This document shows positions 36,743-44,019 of a stretch of 64,000 nt of DNA, piece after piece (positions within the stretch are counted from its first letter, which is position 1; every line of letters begins with the position of its first letter). The notes beneath the pieces are model-generated. The model had not been told where the DNA came from. It saw only the letters and a program-made list of their open reading frames with translations, and did not search any database. The position numbers and the translations under genes were made by a program. The stretch lies in contig NZ_JAFA01000005.1 in NCBI RefSeq assembly GCF_000519185.1, forward strand, positions 330,706 through 394,705. Direction: 5' to 3'. This stretch comes from Paraburkholderia nodosa DSM 21604. Its GTDB lineage: Bacteria > Pseudomonadota > Gammaproteobacteria > Burkholderiales > Burkholderiaceae.

Positions 36743-37196
36743 ATTGGCTGCCGTCATGAACATTGCGAAGCAGATCGATCGCGCGACGCGCGTTGCTCGG
36801 CGTGCCGCGATTCGTCGACGGTGTTCTCACGCGCGATTAAACACAGCGTGGAATCATTTTGCGCGAATGCACAGCACGCGAGCGCAGCGAGCGGTGCGTG
36901 TTTCCCCATTGTCTTTTCAGTATTTATATTTATAAGTAGTAACAGTTAACAAGTCCTGGCATTAACTGTGGACAACACGAAAATTGCCTGCTGGCTCATA
37001 CCGATGCAAAACGGATAGCCATGCGGACAAAGCATGTACGTGTTGCGCGCTCTTGGGATAACTTTTCAGGCCGCAACACCAGGTGCGTAGTTATCAAGAA
37101 GTGGTCCACAGGTCGTTCGCCAGGTCATCCCCAGGTTGTCCAGAGGTTGGCGTGGATAACCTGGTTCGGCGCGGCGCAATCACGCGTTATCCACAC
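36743..37196. other. Non-coding region with AT-rich stretch and DnaA-box-like cluster
   Basis: About 450 bases without a supported gene. An AT-rich stretch (36919-36951) is followed by eight words resembling the DnaA box TTATCCACA: TGTGGACAA 36967-36975 (reverse, one mismatch), TTGGGATAA 37053-37061 (reverse, two), TTATCAAGA 37091 (two), TGGTCCACA 37102 (two), TCATCCCCA 37125 (two), TTGTCCAGA 37136 (two), CGTGGATAA 37151 (reverse, one) and TTATCCACA 37187-37195 (exact). Two pairs are 11 bases apart, one helical turn. Confidence 0.6.
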
Positions 37197-37231
37197 GAAA
37201 AAAAATGGCGCCGCTCGAGAGCGACGCCATT
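37197..37231 (-). terminator. Terminator of the DMT transporter gene
   Basis: On the minus strand ATGGCGTCGCT pairs with AGCGGCGCCAT (one mismatch), followed by a long T-run (A-run at 37197-37205 on the plus strand). Confidence 0.85.
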
Positions 37232-37283
37232 TGTCGAAACAGTGCGGAGCGCGATATCAACGCCGGAAAATCATGGCGCGCTT

Positions 37284-38249
37284 TTACACCGTTTCGGCAG
37301 ATTGCGCAGCGGTGCGTTGCTTCGCATGCATGCGCGCTTGCCAGGCCGGCAGCAGTTGGCAGGCGAGCAGGCCGGCGAGCATGAGCGCGCAGCCGGCGAG
37401 TGCGCGCGACGTGAGCGTTTCGCCGAGTGCGGCCCAGCCCGCGAGCGCGGCAAACACGCCTTCCATACTGAAGATCACGGCGGCGTGCGCAGGCGCGGCA
37501 TCGCGCTGCGCGACGACCTGCAGCGTATAACCGATGCCCACCGAAAGCGCGCCGCCGTAGAGGATGGTGGGCGCGGCGCGCACGATGTCGGCCGCGCGCA
37601 GCGGTTCGCACGCGAGCCCGATCGCGAGGCATACCACGCCGCAGGCGACGAACTGCACGATCGAAAGCGCGAGCGGATCGTGACGCGGCGCGTAGTGGCC
37701 CACGAGCATCACCTGGATCGAGATCACGAGCGCGCAGCCGAGCTGGTACCAGTCGCCGTACATCACCGAGAAGTGCTCGTTGATGCTGAGGAAGTAGAGC
37801 CCAACCGCAGCGAGCGCGGCGCCGACCCATGTGCCGATGCCCGTGCGATGGCGCAGCAGCACGCCGAGCATCGGCACGATCACGACATAGAGCGAACTGA
37901 TGAAGCCGGCGTTGGCGATCTTCGTGTAGCCGAGCCCGATCTGCTGAAGCGAGATGGCGACGGCCAGCACGAGGCCGAGCACGGTGCCCGAGCGCAGCAG
38001 CGCGCCATTGAACAGCGCCGGGGCCGCCGCGTTGCCGCTGTCGGCGGCGCAGCGCCGGCTGGCGCGCCGGCGTGCAAGCAAAAAGACCGAGACGACGCCG
38101 GCGCCCAGCAGGAAACGCAGGCCGGTGAACAGGAACGGGCCGATGGCGTCGAGGCTCAGGCGCTGGGCGACGAACGCCGAGCCCCAGATGAGGGCGGCGG
38201 TCAGCATCAGCAGATTGGCGCGCAGGTGGCGGCGGGAGGCGGATTGCAA
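37284..38249 (-). CDS. EamA/DMT-family transporter
   Basis: 321 residues if the TTG at 38249 is the start. Ten predicted helices in two EamA repeats: NLLMLTAALIWGSAFVAQRL begins repeat one, with GPFLFTGLRFLLGA; repeat two contains AAVIFSMEGVFAALAGWAAL and GCALMLAGLLACQLLPAW. Members export metabolites or amino acids; the substrate is not predictable. The frame is open to a TTG at 38342, but that codon falls inside a hairpin (38343-38362). The 38249 TTG has AAGAGA upstream and gives the family's normal length. Confidence 0.82.
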   Translation of the reverse strand: MQSASRRHLRANLLMLTAALIWGSAFVAQRLSLDAIGPFLFTGLRFLLGAGVVSVFLLARRRASRRCAADSGNAAAPALFNGALLRSGTVLGLVLAVAISLQQIGLGYTKIANAGFISSLYVVIVPMLGVLLRHRTGIGTWVGAALAAVGLYFLSINEHFSVMYGDWYQLGCALVISIQVMLVGHYAPRHDPLALSIVQFVACGVVCLAIGLACEPLRAADIVRAAPTILYGGALSVGIGYTLQVVAQRDAAPAHAAVIFSMEGVFAALAGWAALGETLTSRALAGCALMLAGLLACQLLPAWQARMHAKQRTAAQSAETV

Positions 38250-38672
38250 GCGGAGATCTCTTTTCGCGGGGAACGGGCGCGACAGCGTTTTCGACGGTTG
38301 GCGCGCGGCGCGCAATGTCCCGCCTGGTGTCCTGTTGCGCAAGGGGCGGTTGCCCCTTTTTTCGCGATTGCATCTGAATTGGGTGTCAATCTGGCCCGAA
38401 TTCGCTCGGGGCAGGCCAATTCAGCGTATTACGTGAAAAAACAACGAACTTCCGGAAAACGGACGCGTAAATGCCGATCGTATCCGAATTGAAAGGGAAT
38501 TGTCTCCCGGAAAATACACCCGGGCATTAGCGGATGACAAACGCCCTACGCTGCGTAATACTGCTTCGCGCGAAACGCCCGCCCAGATCGGCAAGCGGAT
38601 CGTTTCGCGGTTTCACGCTGTTCTAATTCACAACGTGCCGGTCATTATTTGTCAGGTTTTGGGGAACAACAG
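38250..38672. other. Divergent intergenic region
   Basis: About 420 bases without a gene. It holds a plus-strand terminator-like hairpin (GGGGC-GGTT-GCCCC, then six Ts, 38343-38362), an 8-bp inverted repeat TGAATTGG (38375-38382) / CCAATTCA (38416-38423), a minus-strand TTGACA (38389-38384) without a good -10, and a plus-strand ATGACA (38534-38539) with TAATAC (38556-38561) that may drive the small downstream gene. Confidence 0.5.
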
Positions 38673-38894
38673 ATGAAAAAGATTCTCGCCTCGCTCATCG
38701 CAGCATCGTTCGCACTGGTCACGGCTTCGGCATTCGCACAAGACGCTTCGGCTCCCGCTGCAACCGCACCGGCAGCCAGCGCGCCGGCTAAGGCCAAGAA
38801 GCAACACAAGCAACTCAAGCATCACGGCAAGCGCGCCGCTGTGTCGGAAGGCGCATCGGCCGCCGGTACGGCAGACAAGGGCCAGGCAAACTAA
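38673..38894 (+). CDS. Small secreted Ala/Lys/His-rich protein
   Basis: 73 residues. A clear signal peptide MKKILASLIAASFALVTASA-FA precedes Gln; the mature ~51 residues are low complexity: an Ala/Pro/Ser stretch, then a basic block KAKKQHKQLKHHGKRA, then a Ser/Gly/Ala tail. The layout resembles Asr (acid-shock) type periplasmic peptides, but the similarity is only compositional. GGGGAA precedes the ATG and a strong terminator follows, so this is a real monocistronic gene. Function unknown. Confidence 0.82.
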   Translation: MKKILASLIAASFALVTASAFAQDASAPAATAPAASAPAKAKKQHKQLKHHGKRAAVSEGASAAGTADKGQAN

Positions 38895-38910
38895 AGCACC
38901 CTTCAGCCGT

Positions 38911-38945
38911 AAAAAAGCCAGAGCCTCTGCTCTGGCTTTTTTTTT
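38911..38945. terminator. Bidirectional terminator
   Basis: AAAAAAGCCAGAG-CCT-CTGCTCTGGCTTTTTTTTT; a stem of AGCCAGAGC with GCTCTGGCT. Confidence 0.92.
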
Positions 38946-38966
38946 GCGCGCGCCGCGGGTGAGCGC

Positions 38967-39251
38967 TCAGGACGCGTCGCGTGCGAGCCCGGCTTCCAGC
39001 AATTCCGAGAGCAGGCCGTTCACGCCGCCCGGGTGACTCTCGCCGCGAGCCTTCAGCTTCTCGACGAGATCGGCGTTGAGCTTGCACGCGAACGGCACGA
39101 GCCCTTGCGCCTGGTCCAGCTTGCGCTGTTCGCGGCGGTCCAGCGGCGGTTGCGCCGAACCCTTGCCGAAACGGTCGGGCCCGTTCTTGTGCGTCGCTTG
39201 CATCAGTTTCAGCGCCTTGTTCTTCTCAAGGTCGGTTTTCTTCATGGTCAT
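38967..39251 (-). CDS. Hypothetical 94-residue protein with RHH-like C-terminus
   Basis: Highly charged N-terminal half (MTMKKTDLEKNKALKLMQAT and PLDRREQRKLDQAQGL). The C-terminal half VPFACKLNADLVEKLKARGE followed by GGVNGLLSELLEAGLARD has the strand-helix-helix pattern of ribbon-helix-helix or CopG-like proteins. There is no adjacent partner gene that would make it an antitoxin. It is probably a conserved Burkholderiales protein of unknown role. Confidence 0.7.
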   Translation of the reverse strand: MTMKKTDLEKNKALKLMQATHKNGPDRFGKGSAQPPLDRREQRKLDQAQGLVPFACKLNADLVEKLKARGESHPGGVNGLLSELLEAGLARDAS

Positions 39252-39368
39252 ATGTCGTGCTCCGGTGTTGGGCGGTGGCGCGCATTGTACGCAAACGCCC
39301 GCGTGCGTCCATCGCGGCGACTTGCCTCTTGAGCGCCACTGAGCCGCATCGGGTACCCGTGAATACCA

Positions 39369-40187
39369 CTACGCTCCGCCGCCGCGATCCGGCCCCTCAT
39401 GGCCGTTGTGGTGCTCGTGCCGGTCATGCGCCGCGTGCGCTTCGTCCGTGGGGCGCGTGAGGCCGTCGATCAGCGTGCGCATGCGCTGCCAGTGCGAGCC
39501 TTCCCAGAACACCCGCCGGCAGATGTCGCAGGTCACGAAGCGTGTCTGCCGGTCATAGACGCCGGCGGGCACGCGCTCGCGCACCGCGGCGCGCTCGATC
39601 GGCCGCAGCGGCGCGTTGCACATGAGGCAGAGCCGGAACGGCCGCGCGCTCGCCGCGAGGTCGAGACGCTCGAAAATCTCGTGGACCTGGGCGCGCGGCT
39701 TGAGCGCGCGCACGTAGCAGCCGTGCGTGATGCTGCGCCGCTTGAGCAGCTCGCGGTCGCGCGTGAGGACGATGCGGTGCTCGGCGGCGGCGAGCGCCTC
39801 GATCTCGTCGTCGGGGAAGTGGTTGTCGTAGAGCGTATCGAAACCGGCCAGCCGCAGGAGTTGCGCGAGGCCGCCCAGATGCGCGTCGGCGACGAAGCGC
39901 AGTTCGCGCAGCGGCGCGTCGCGCACGCGCAGCAGCGGCCGGATGTCGAGCGCCTCGAACTTCGGGTAGACGGCCACGCGGTCGCCGTCCGCGAGCGGAT
40001 GGTCGAAACCCACCGATTCGCCATTCACGAGAATCAGCTCGACTTCCGTGTGCGGCACGCCGAGCGCTTCGATCATGTGTTTCGCCGTGGCGTTGCGCGC
40101 GCAGGCGCAACTGAACGCACGCCGGCGCAGCGGCCGCGCAAGAAAGTCGTTCAGCTCCTCGTAAAAACGGAAGGTGGCGGTGACCAT
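39369..40187 (-). CDS. Mut7-C RNase-domain protein with N-terminal ubiquitin-like domain
   Basis: 272 residues from the ATG at 40187. Residues ~1-85 (VTATFRFYEELNDFLA, GVPHTEVELILVNGESVGFD, ADGDRVAVYPKFEALD) fit the MoaD/ThiS-like Ub-Mut7C fold. Residues ~95-245 (RFVADAHLGGLAQLLRLAGF, VLTRDRELLKRRS) fit the PIN-like Mut7-C domain with acidic residues. A zinc ribbon follows (LCLMCNAPL and VTCDICRRVFW). The His-rich tail HAAHDRHEHHNGHEG may bind metal. Such fusions are proposed RNases; the ubiquitin-like part lacks an obvious C-terminal GG because it is internal. Confidence 0.88.
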   Translation of the reverse strand: MVTATFRFYEELNDFLARPLRRRAFSCACARNATAKHMIEALGVPHTEVELILVNGESVGFDHPLADGDRVAVYPKFEALDIRPLLRVRDAPLRELRFVADAHLGGLAQLLRLAGFDTLYDNHFPDDEIEALAAAEHRIVLTRDRELLKRRSITHGCYVRALKPRAQVHEIFERLDLAASARPFRLCLMCNAPLRPIERAAVRERVPAGVYDRQTRFVTCDICRRVFWEGSHWQRMRTLIDGLTRPTDEAHAAHDRHEHHNGHEGPDRGGGA

Positions 40188-40326
40188 GCAAAGCAGTATC
40201 GCACCGCCTGCCGGAGTGCGCGCGGGGGTTCGCGCGGCGTGAGAGCCCGCCTGCAGCGCGGCCCGTCTTGTGCTGTACTGCACCTTTGCCGTGGGTTTCC
40301 CCTCGTTTTTCATGGAAGGAGCAGCG

Positions 40327-41199
40327 ATGGACATCGGATTTATCGGTCTTGGCGAAATGGGCGGCGCGATAGTCGGCAATCTGCTGAAGGCGGGCCACAC
40401 GGTGCGCGTGTGGAACCGCACGGCAGCGAAGGCGCAGGCGCTTGCCGACGCGGGCGCGCGCATCGTCGGCACGCCGGGCGAGGCCTTCGCCGGCGACGCC
40501 GTGCTCTCGATGCTCGCCGACGACGCCGCGCTGCGCGAGGTCATCGACGCGACGCTGCTCGACCATGCGCCGCAAGCCCTCGTGCACGTGAACATGGCGA
40601 CCATTTCCGTCGCACTGGCCGAAGCGCTTGCGCAGGCCCATGCCGGGCATGGCCTGCACTACGTGGCGGCGCCGGTGCTCGGGCGCCCGGACGCCGCGCA
40701 GGCGGCGAAACTCACGATCATGGCGGCAGGGGCTTCGGAGGCGATCGACCGCGTGCAGCCGCTGTTCGACGTGATCGGCCAGAAAACATGGCGCGTCGGC
40801 GCCGTGCCGCAGCAGGCGAACGTGATGAAACTCGCCGCGAACTTCATGCTGGCTGCGGCCGTCGAGTCGCTCGGCGAGGCGGCGGCGCTGCTCGACGGCT
40901 ACGGCGTCGCGATGAGCGACTTCCTCGAGGTCGTGACGGGCGGACCGTTCCCGGGTCCGGTGTATGCGGGCTACGGCGGCATGATCGCGCAGCGGCGCTA
41001 CGAGCCGGCGCTCTTCAAGGCGCGCCTCGGTCTGAAGGACGTGCGGCTCGCGCTGGCCGCGGCCGACGCCGCCGCGACGCCGATGCCGCTCGCGAGCGTG
41101 CTGCGCGATAGCCTGCTCGAAGCCGTGGCGCACGGCGACGGCGAGTCCGATTTCGCCGTGCTCGGCAAGGTGGCCGCGCGGCGCGCGGGCCGCGGCTGA
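40327..41199 (+). CDS. NAD(P)-dependent beta-hydroxyacid dehydrogenase (3-hydroxyisobutyrate dehydrogenase family)
   Basis: 290 residues. The N-terminal MDIGFIGLGEMGGAIVGNLL is the family's dinucleotide motif, VNMATISVALAEAL is the substrate region, GRPDAAQAAKLTIMAAG follows, and the catalytic Lys lies in QANVMKLAANFMLAAAVESL. GGAAGGAG precedes the ATG at 40327. Members oxidise 3-hydroxyisobutyrate, tartronate semialdehyde or similar; the neighbours do not tell which. Confidence 0.9.
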   Translation: MDIGFIGLGEMGGAIVGNLLKAGHTVRVWNRTAAKAQALADAGARIVGTPGEAFAGDAVLSMLADDAALREVIDATLLDHAPQALVHVNMATISVALAEALAQAHAGHGLHYVAAPVLGRPDAAQAAKLTIMAAGASEAIDRVQPLFDVIGQKTWRVGAVPQQANVMKLAANFMLAAAVESLGEAAALLDGYGVAMSDFLEVVTGGPFPGPVYAGYGGMIAQRRYEPALFKARLGLKDVRLALAAADAAATPMPLASVLRDSLLEAVAHGDGESDFAVLGKVAARRAGRG

Positions 41200-41451
41200 G
41201 TACTGGGGCGCAATGAGGCGCGGCGAACGTTCGGGGGCGTTTTGCGATCAAAATCTTCAGACGACCGCTCGGTGACGCACAAAGACCCGGAGGGCGGCTG
41301 AGCACAATGTGACGCATCTCGATGGATGGCGGCCGGATTGGCGGCGCCGCCCGCGATGTGGGGACGGGGAACCGATGACGACGACAGGGCACGCACCGGA
41401 TCCAACGGGAGATCCGGCTGCAAGGCCAATTTCAGGGTAGGAGAACGGCGG

Positions 41452-41817
41452 ATGGAGACGCGCATCCTGATCGCCGATAACGACGAGAAGTCGCTGGACG
41501 GGCTCAGCACCTTGCTGACCGATCTCGGCTACGGCGTATCTGTGGCCCGCACGCTCGACGAGGCACGCGATCTTGCTGTGCGCGGCGCGCCCGACGTGGC
41601 GATCGTGGCGCTTTCGCTCGCGCAGGACGAGCCCGGAACGATCGTGCGGCAATTGCGTGCGGTCGGCGGCGAGCGCGTGCCGCTCCTGATCGCGCTCGCC
41701 GGCTGGGGCGAATCGCGCCACCGCGACGAGGCGCTTGCGGCGGGCTTTGACGTGCATCTCGTGCGACCCGTGGGGCTCGATCAGCTGATGTTCATCCTCT
41801 CGATGACAGGACAATGA
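41452..41817 (+). CDS. Degenerate response-regulator receiver protein
   Basis: 121 residues, a stand-alone receiver fold: RILIADNDEKSLDGLSTLLT keeps the acidic pair, but in APDVAIVALSLAQDEPG the position of the phospho-accepting Asp is Ala, and the usual Lys before Pro near the C-terminus is Arg (HLVRPVGLDQL). It therefore probably cannot be phosphorylated in the normal way and may act by constitutive binding. GGAGAACGG precedes the ATG. No kinase or output-domain gene is adjacent. Confidence 0.82.
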   Translation: METRILIADNDEKSLDGLSTLLTDLGYGVSVARTLDEARDLAVRGAPDVAIVALSLAQDEPGTIVRQLRAVGGERVPLLIALAGWGESRHRDEALAAGFDVHLVRPVGLDQLMFILSMTGQ

Positions 41818-41867
41818 CGAGCATGTTGTTGTGGCGCAACATTCAGGGTGCGCACTACTTTACATGT

Positions 41868-41895
41868 TGCATTGCATCACGCTAGTCGATATACT
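41868..41895 (+). promoter_or_regulatory. Promoter of the candidate small RNA
   Basis: TTGCAT (41868-41873), 16 bases, TATACT (41890-41895); it starts about 50 bases after the receiver gene stop and 7 bases before the predicted RNA. Confidence 0.65.
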
Positions 41896-41901
41896 GCTTC
41901 T

Positions 41902-41962
41902 TGTCTCCTCCATGTCTCCTCTGATATGGATTCAGCCCGCCAACTATTGGCGGGCTTTTTTT
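41902..41962 (+). ncRNA. Candidate small regulatory RNA (~61 nt)
   Basis: Between the promoter and a strong terminator (GCCCGCCA 41935-41942 with TGGCGGGC 41948-41955, then seven Ts) lies a short transcript without an ORF. It has two copies of GTCTCCTC (41903-41910 and 41914-41921), an anti-Shine-Dalgarno type word; the second sits in the loop of a TCCAT/ATGGA hairpin (41909-41930). Loop-exposed CU-rich seeds plus a terminator are typical of trans-acting Hfq-dependent sRNAs. Not identified with a named family. Confidence 0.6.
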
Positions 41963-42011
41963 CGTCTGTATGTTTCGCATCGGCGCATGGCAAGGATGAA
42001 GGGCGTAAAAA

Positions 42012-42036
42012 AACCGGCTCAGCGAGCCGGTTTTTT
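42012..42036. terminator. Bidirectional terminator at the end of argC
   Basis: AACCGGCTC-AGC-GAGCCGGTT flanked by A-run and T-run. On the minus strand it ends argC. Confidence 0.9.
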
Positions 42037-42056
42037 GTTTGCGCTTCGAGTCCGCT

Positions 42057-43004
42057 TCAGGCGTGCAGGCCAGTATTTTCAGCCGCGCCAATCGCGAGAT
42101 TCATGCACTGGATCGCCGCGCCCGAGGCGCCCTTGCCCAGGTTGTCGAGGCGGGCAACGGTGACGAACTGCTCGTCGTTGCCGAACACGAACAGGTCGAC
42201 ACGGTTCGTGTCGTTGTTCGCCTGAACGTCGAACATGCCGGCGTCGAGGTTCTCATCGGCGTTGAACGGCGCCACACGCAGGAACGGCTCGCCCGCGTAG
42301 TACTCGGCGAAGAGCGCCTGCACGTCTTGCGGCTTGGCGCCGCGCTTGAGCTGCTTCGGCGAAAAATAGGTCGTGACCGCGAGGCCTTTGTAGAACGGCC
42401 CGACGATCGGCGTGAATACTGGCGCCGACTTCAGGCCGCCGTGCACCGCCATTTCCGGCAAATGCTTGTGCGTGAGGCCGAGCGCGTACGGGCGCGGGCT
42501 CGCGAGCTTCGCGTTGCCGCCCGCTTCGTACTCGGCAATCATCTTCTTGCCGCCGCCGCTGTAGCCCGTGAGCGAGTAGCTGTGCGCGGCGAAATCCGGC
42601 GCAACGAGGCCAGCTTCGACGAGCGGACGCATGGCGAGAATGAACGCCGAAGCGTGACAGCCGGGCACCGCGATGCGCTTCGACTTGCGCACCTTGTCGC
42701 GTTGGGCTTTGGTCAGCTCGGGCAGGCCGTAGGCCCAGTCGGCCTGGGTGCGGAACGCCGTGCTCGCGTCGATCAGCACGGTGCGATCGTTTTCGACGAG
42801 CGAGGCCGACTCGCGCGAGGCGACGTCGGGCAGGCACAGGAACGTCACGTCCGAAGCGTTGATGAGACGGCGGCGTTCCTCGACGTCCTTGCGCTTCGCA
42901 TCGTCGATTCGCAGAATCTCGACGTCGGTGCGCGGCGACAGGTATTCAAAAATCTTCAGGCCGGTCGTGCCTTCCTGTCCGTCGACAAAAACTTTCGTGC
43001 TCAT
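42057..43004 (-). CDS. argC: N-acetyl-gamma-glutamyl-phosphate reductase, short (class II) type
   Basis: 315 residues starting [20 protein letters not shown]. The active Cys lies in [20 protein letters not shown], and [17 protein letters not shown] and [10 protein letters not shown] are further ArgC2 blocks. It reduces N-acetylglutamyl phosphate to the semialdehyde in arginine synthesis. Its length and [15 protein letters not shown] start fit the 310-320 residue class, not the ~345-residue class. The ATG at 43004 is chosen because it matches the family start; 13 upstream residues (to 43043) do not. Confidence 0.95.
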   Translation of the reverse strand: MSTKVFVDGQEGTTGLKIFEYLSPRTDVEILRIDDAKRKDVEERRRLINASDVTFLCLPDVASRESASLVENDRTVLIDASTAFRTQADWAYGLPELTKAQRDKVRKSKRIAVPGCHASAFILAMRPLVEAGLVAPDFAAHSYSLTGYSGGGKKMIAEYEAGGNAKLASPRPYALGLTHKHLPEMAVHGGLKSAPVFTPIVGPFYKGLAVTTYFSPKQLKRGAKPQDVQALFAEYYAGEPFLRVAPFNADENLDAGMFDVQANNDTNRVDLFVFGNDEQFVTVARLDNLGKGASGAAIQCMNLAIGAAENTGLHA

Positions 43005-43162
43005 CTCAGTCTCTCTGAACGCGGGGGATTGGGGCGCCATCACCCGGGGCGGTGCTGGAACGGTATTTTAAGACGTCATGCGGACGCGCGTGTGAACACG
43101 TCCGGAAAAAAATCGGGGCTTACCCGTAAGGGCTCAGGCGCTCGCCGCACGACCGCCCCCCG

Positions 43163-43753
43163 TCAGCGTCCGTACGTCACGGTGATCTGTGCGCTTCCGA
43201 GCGTCGAGCCGCTGATCTCGCGATCGAACAGCGGTGCCGGGCGGCCTTGCGCGAGCGGGAGCGTATCGACGTTCAGCGCGTACACGGTGACGACGTAGCG
43301 ATGGGGATTGCCCGGCGGCGGGCACGGTCCTCCATAGCCGTCGATGTTGAAGTCGTTGCGCGCCTCGATCGCGCCGAGCTTGCGCAGCGCGCCCGCGGCG
43401 CTGGCGTTCTCCGGCAGGCTCGTGACGCTTGCTGGAATATTCGCGACGGCCCAGTGCCACCAACCGCGTCCTGGCGCGTCTCGATCGAAGATCGTAATGG
43501 CAAAACTGCGCGTAGCTGCAGGAGCATTGCGCCAGGTCAAACTGGGTGACTGGTTCGGCCCATTGCAGCCCGCATCATTGAAGATCTGGCGCGGACCGAC
43601 TTTTCCGCCATCGCTGAAATCGGCGCTCGATACCGTGAATTTTTCGCCTGCGCAGGCCAAGTCGGTTGTCGCCACAACACTGGCCATCGCCAAGGCCGCG
43701 CATAGGGATGCACGGCGCATGCAACGAGGCTGAAAGTCATAGGGAGTACGCAT
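43163..43753 (-). CDS. YbhB/YbcL-family (PEBP/Raf-kinase-inhibitor-like) protein, exported
   Basis: 196 residues. A hydrophobic N-terminus (MRRASLCAALAMASVVATTD, with an earlier in-frame ATG at 43753 giving 11 extra residues) looks like a signal peptide ending near LACAGEKF. PEBP blocks: SPSLTWRNAPAATRSFAI, FDRDAPGRGWWHWAVANIP and NDFNIDGYGGPCPPPGNPHR with the anion-binding DRDAP and GPCPPxGxPHRY. The bacterial function is not established. GGAG precedes 43753. Confidence 0.88.
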   Translation of the reverse strand: MRTPYDFQPRCMRRASLCAALAMASVVATTDLACAGEKFTVSSADFSDGGKVGPRQIFNDAGCNGPNQSPSLTWRNAPAATRSFAITIFDRDAPGRGWWHWAVANIPASVTSLPENASAAGALRKLGAIEARNDFNIDGYGGPCPPPGNPHRYVVTVYALNVDTLPLAQGRPAPLFDREISGSTLGSAQITVTYGR

Positions 43754-43890
43754 CAGCGAGTTCTCCTGCACGTTTGTGAAATTTGGGCCACGTTGTCCTG
43801 AAGGAAAGTTTTGAATTGTTCCCTGGTCCGGATTTGATCCAATATAGCGGTATAAGCGAGCGAGCTTTCGCCTGCGCGCGTACCAGGCGT

Positions 43891-43926
43891 GCAGGAGGAT
43901 TCCGCTATAGTCGTATATTCTCCTGC
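43891..43926. promoter_or_regulatory. Inverted repeat around a -10 in the divergent region before the response regulator
   Basis: GCAGGAG (43891-43897) and CTCCTGC (43920-43926) flank TATAGT (43906-43911). The 7-bp arms enclose the promoter core, suggesting an operator or a structured leader. The rest of 43754-44019 shows no gene. Confidence 0.4.
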
Positions 43927-44019
43927 TCGGGCAACTAGTGCCGTCGGAGGCCAGAAACAACAAGCAAAATGTGAACTGGCCGCGGGAGAAATAAGCAGGT
44001 TTGCCTACACGGAGGGCTA

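Noticed and set aside
36919..37195. Chromosomal oriC
   Set aside because: DnaA boxes alone are not enough; dnaA, dnaN, rpmH, gyrB, parA or repA are not nearby. Kept only as a DnaA-binding candidate.
38967..39251. Antitoxin of a toxin-antitoxin pair
   Set aside because: RHH-like C-terminus only; there is no adjacent toxin-sized gene in an operon with it.
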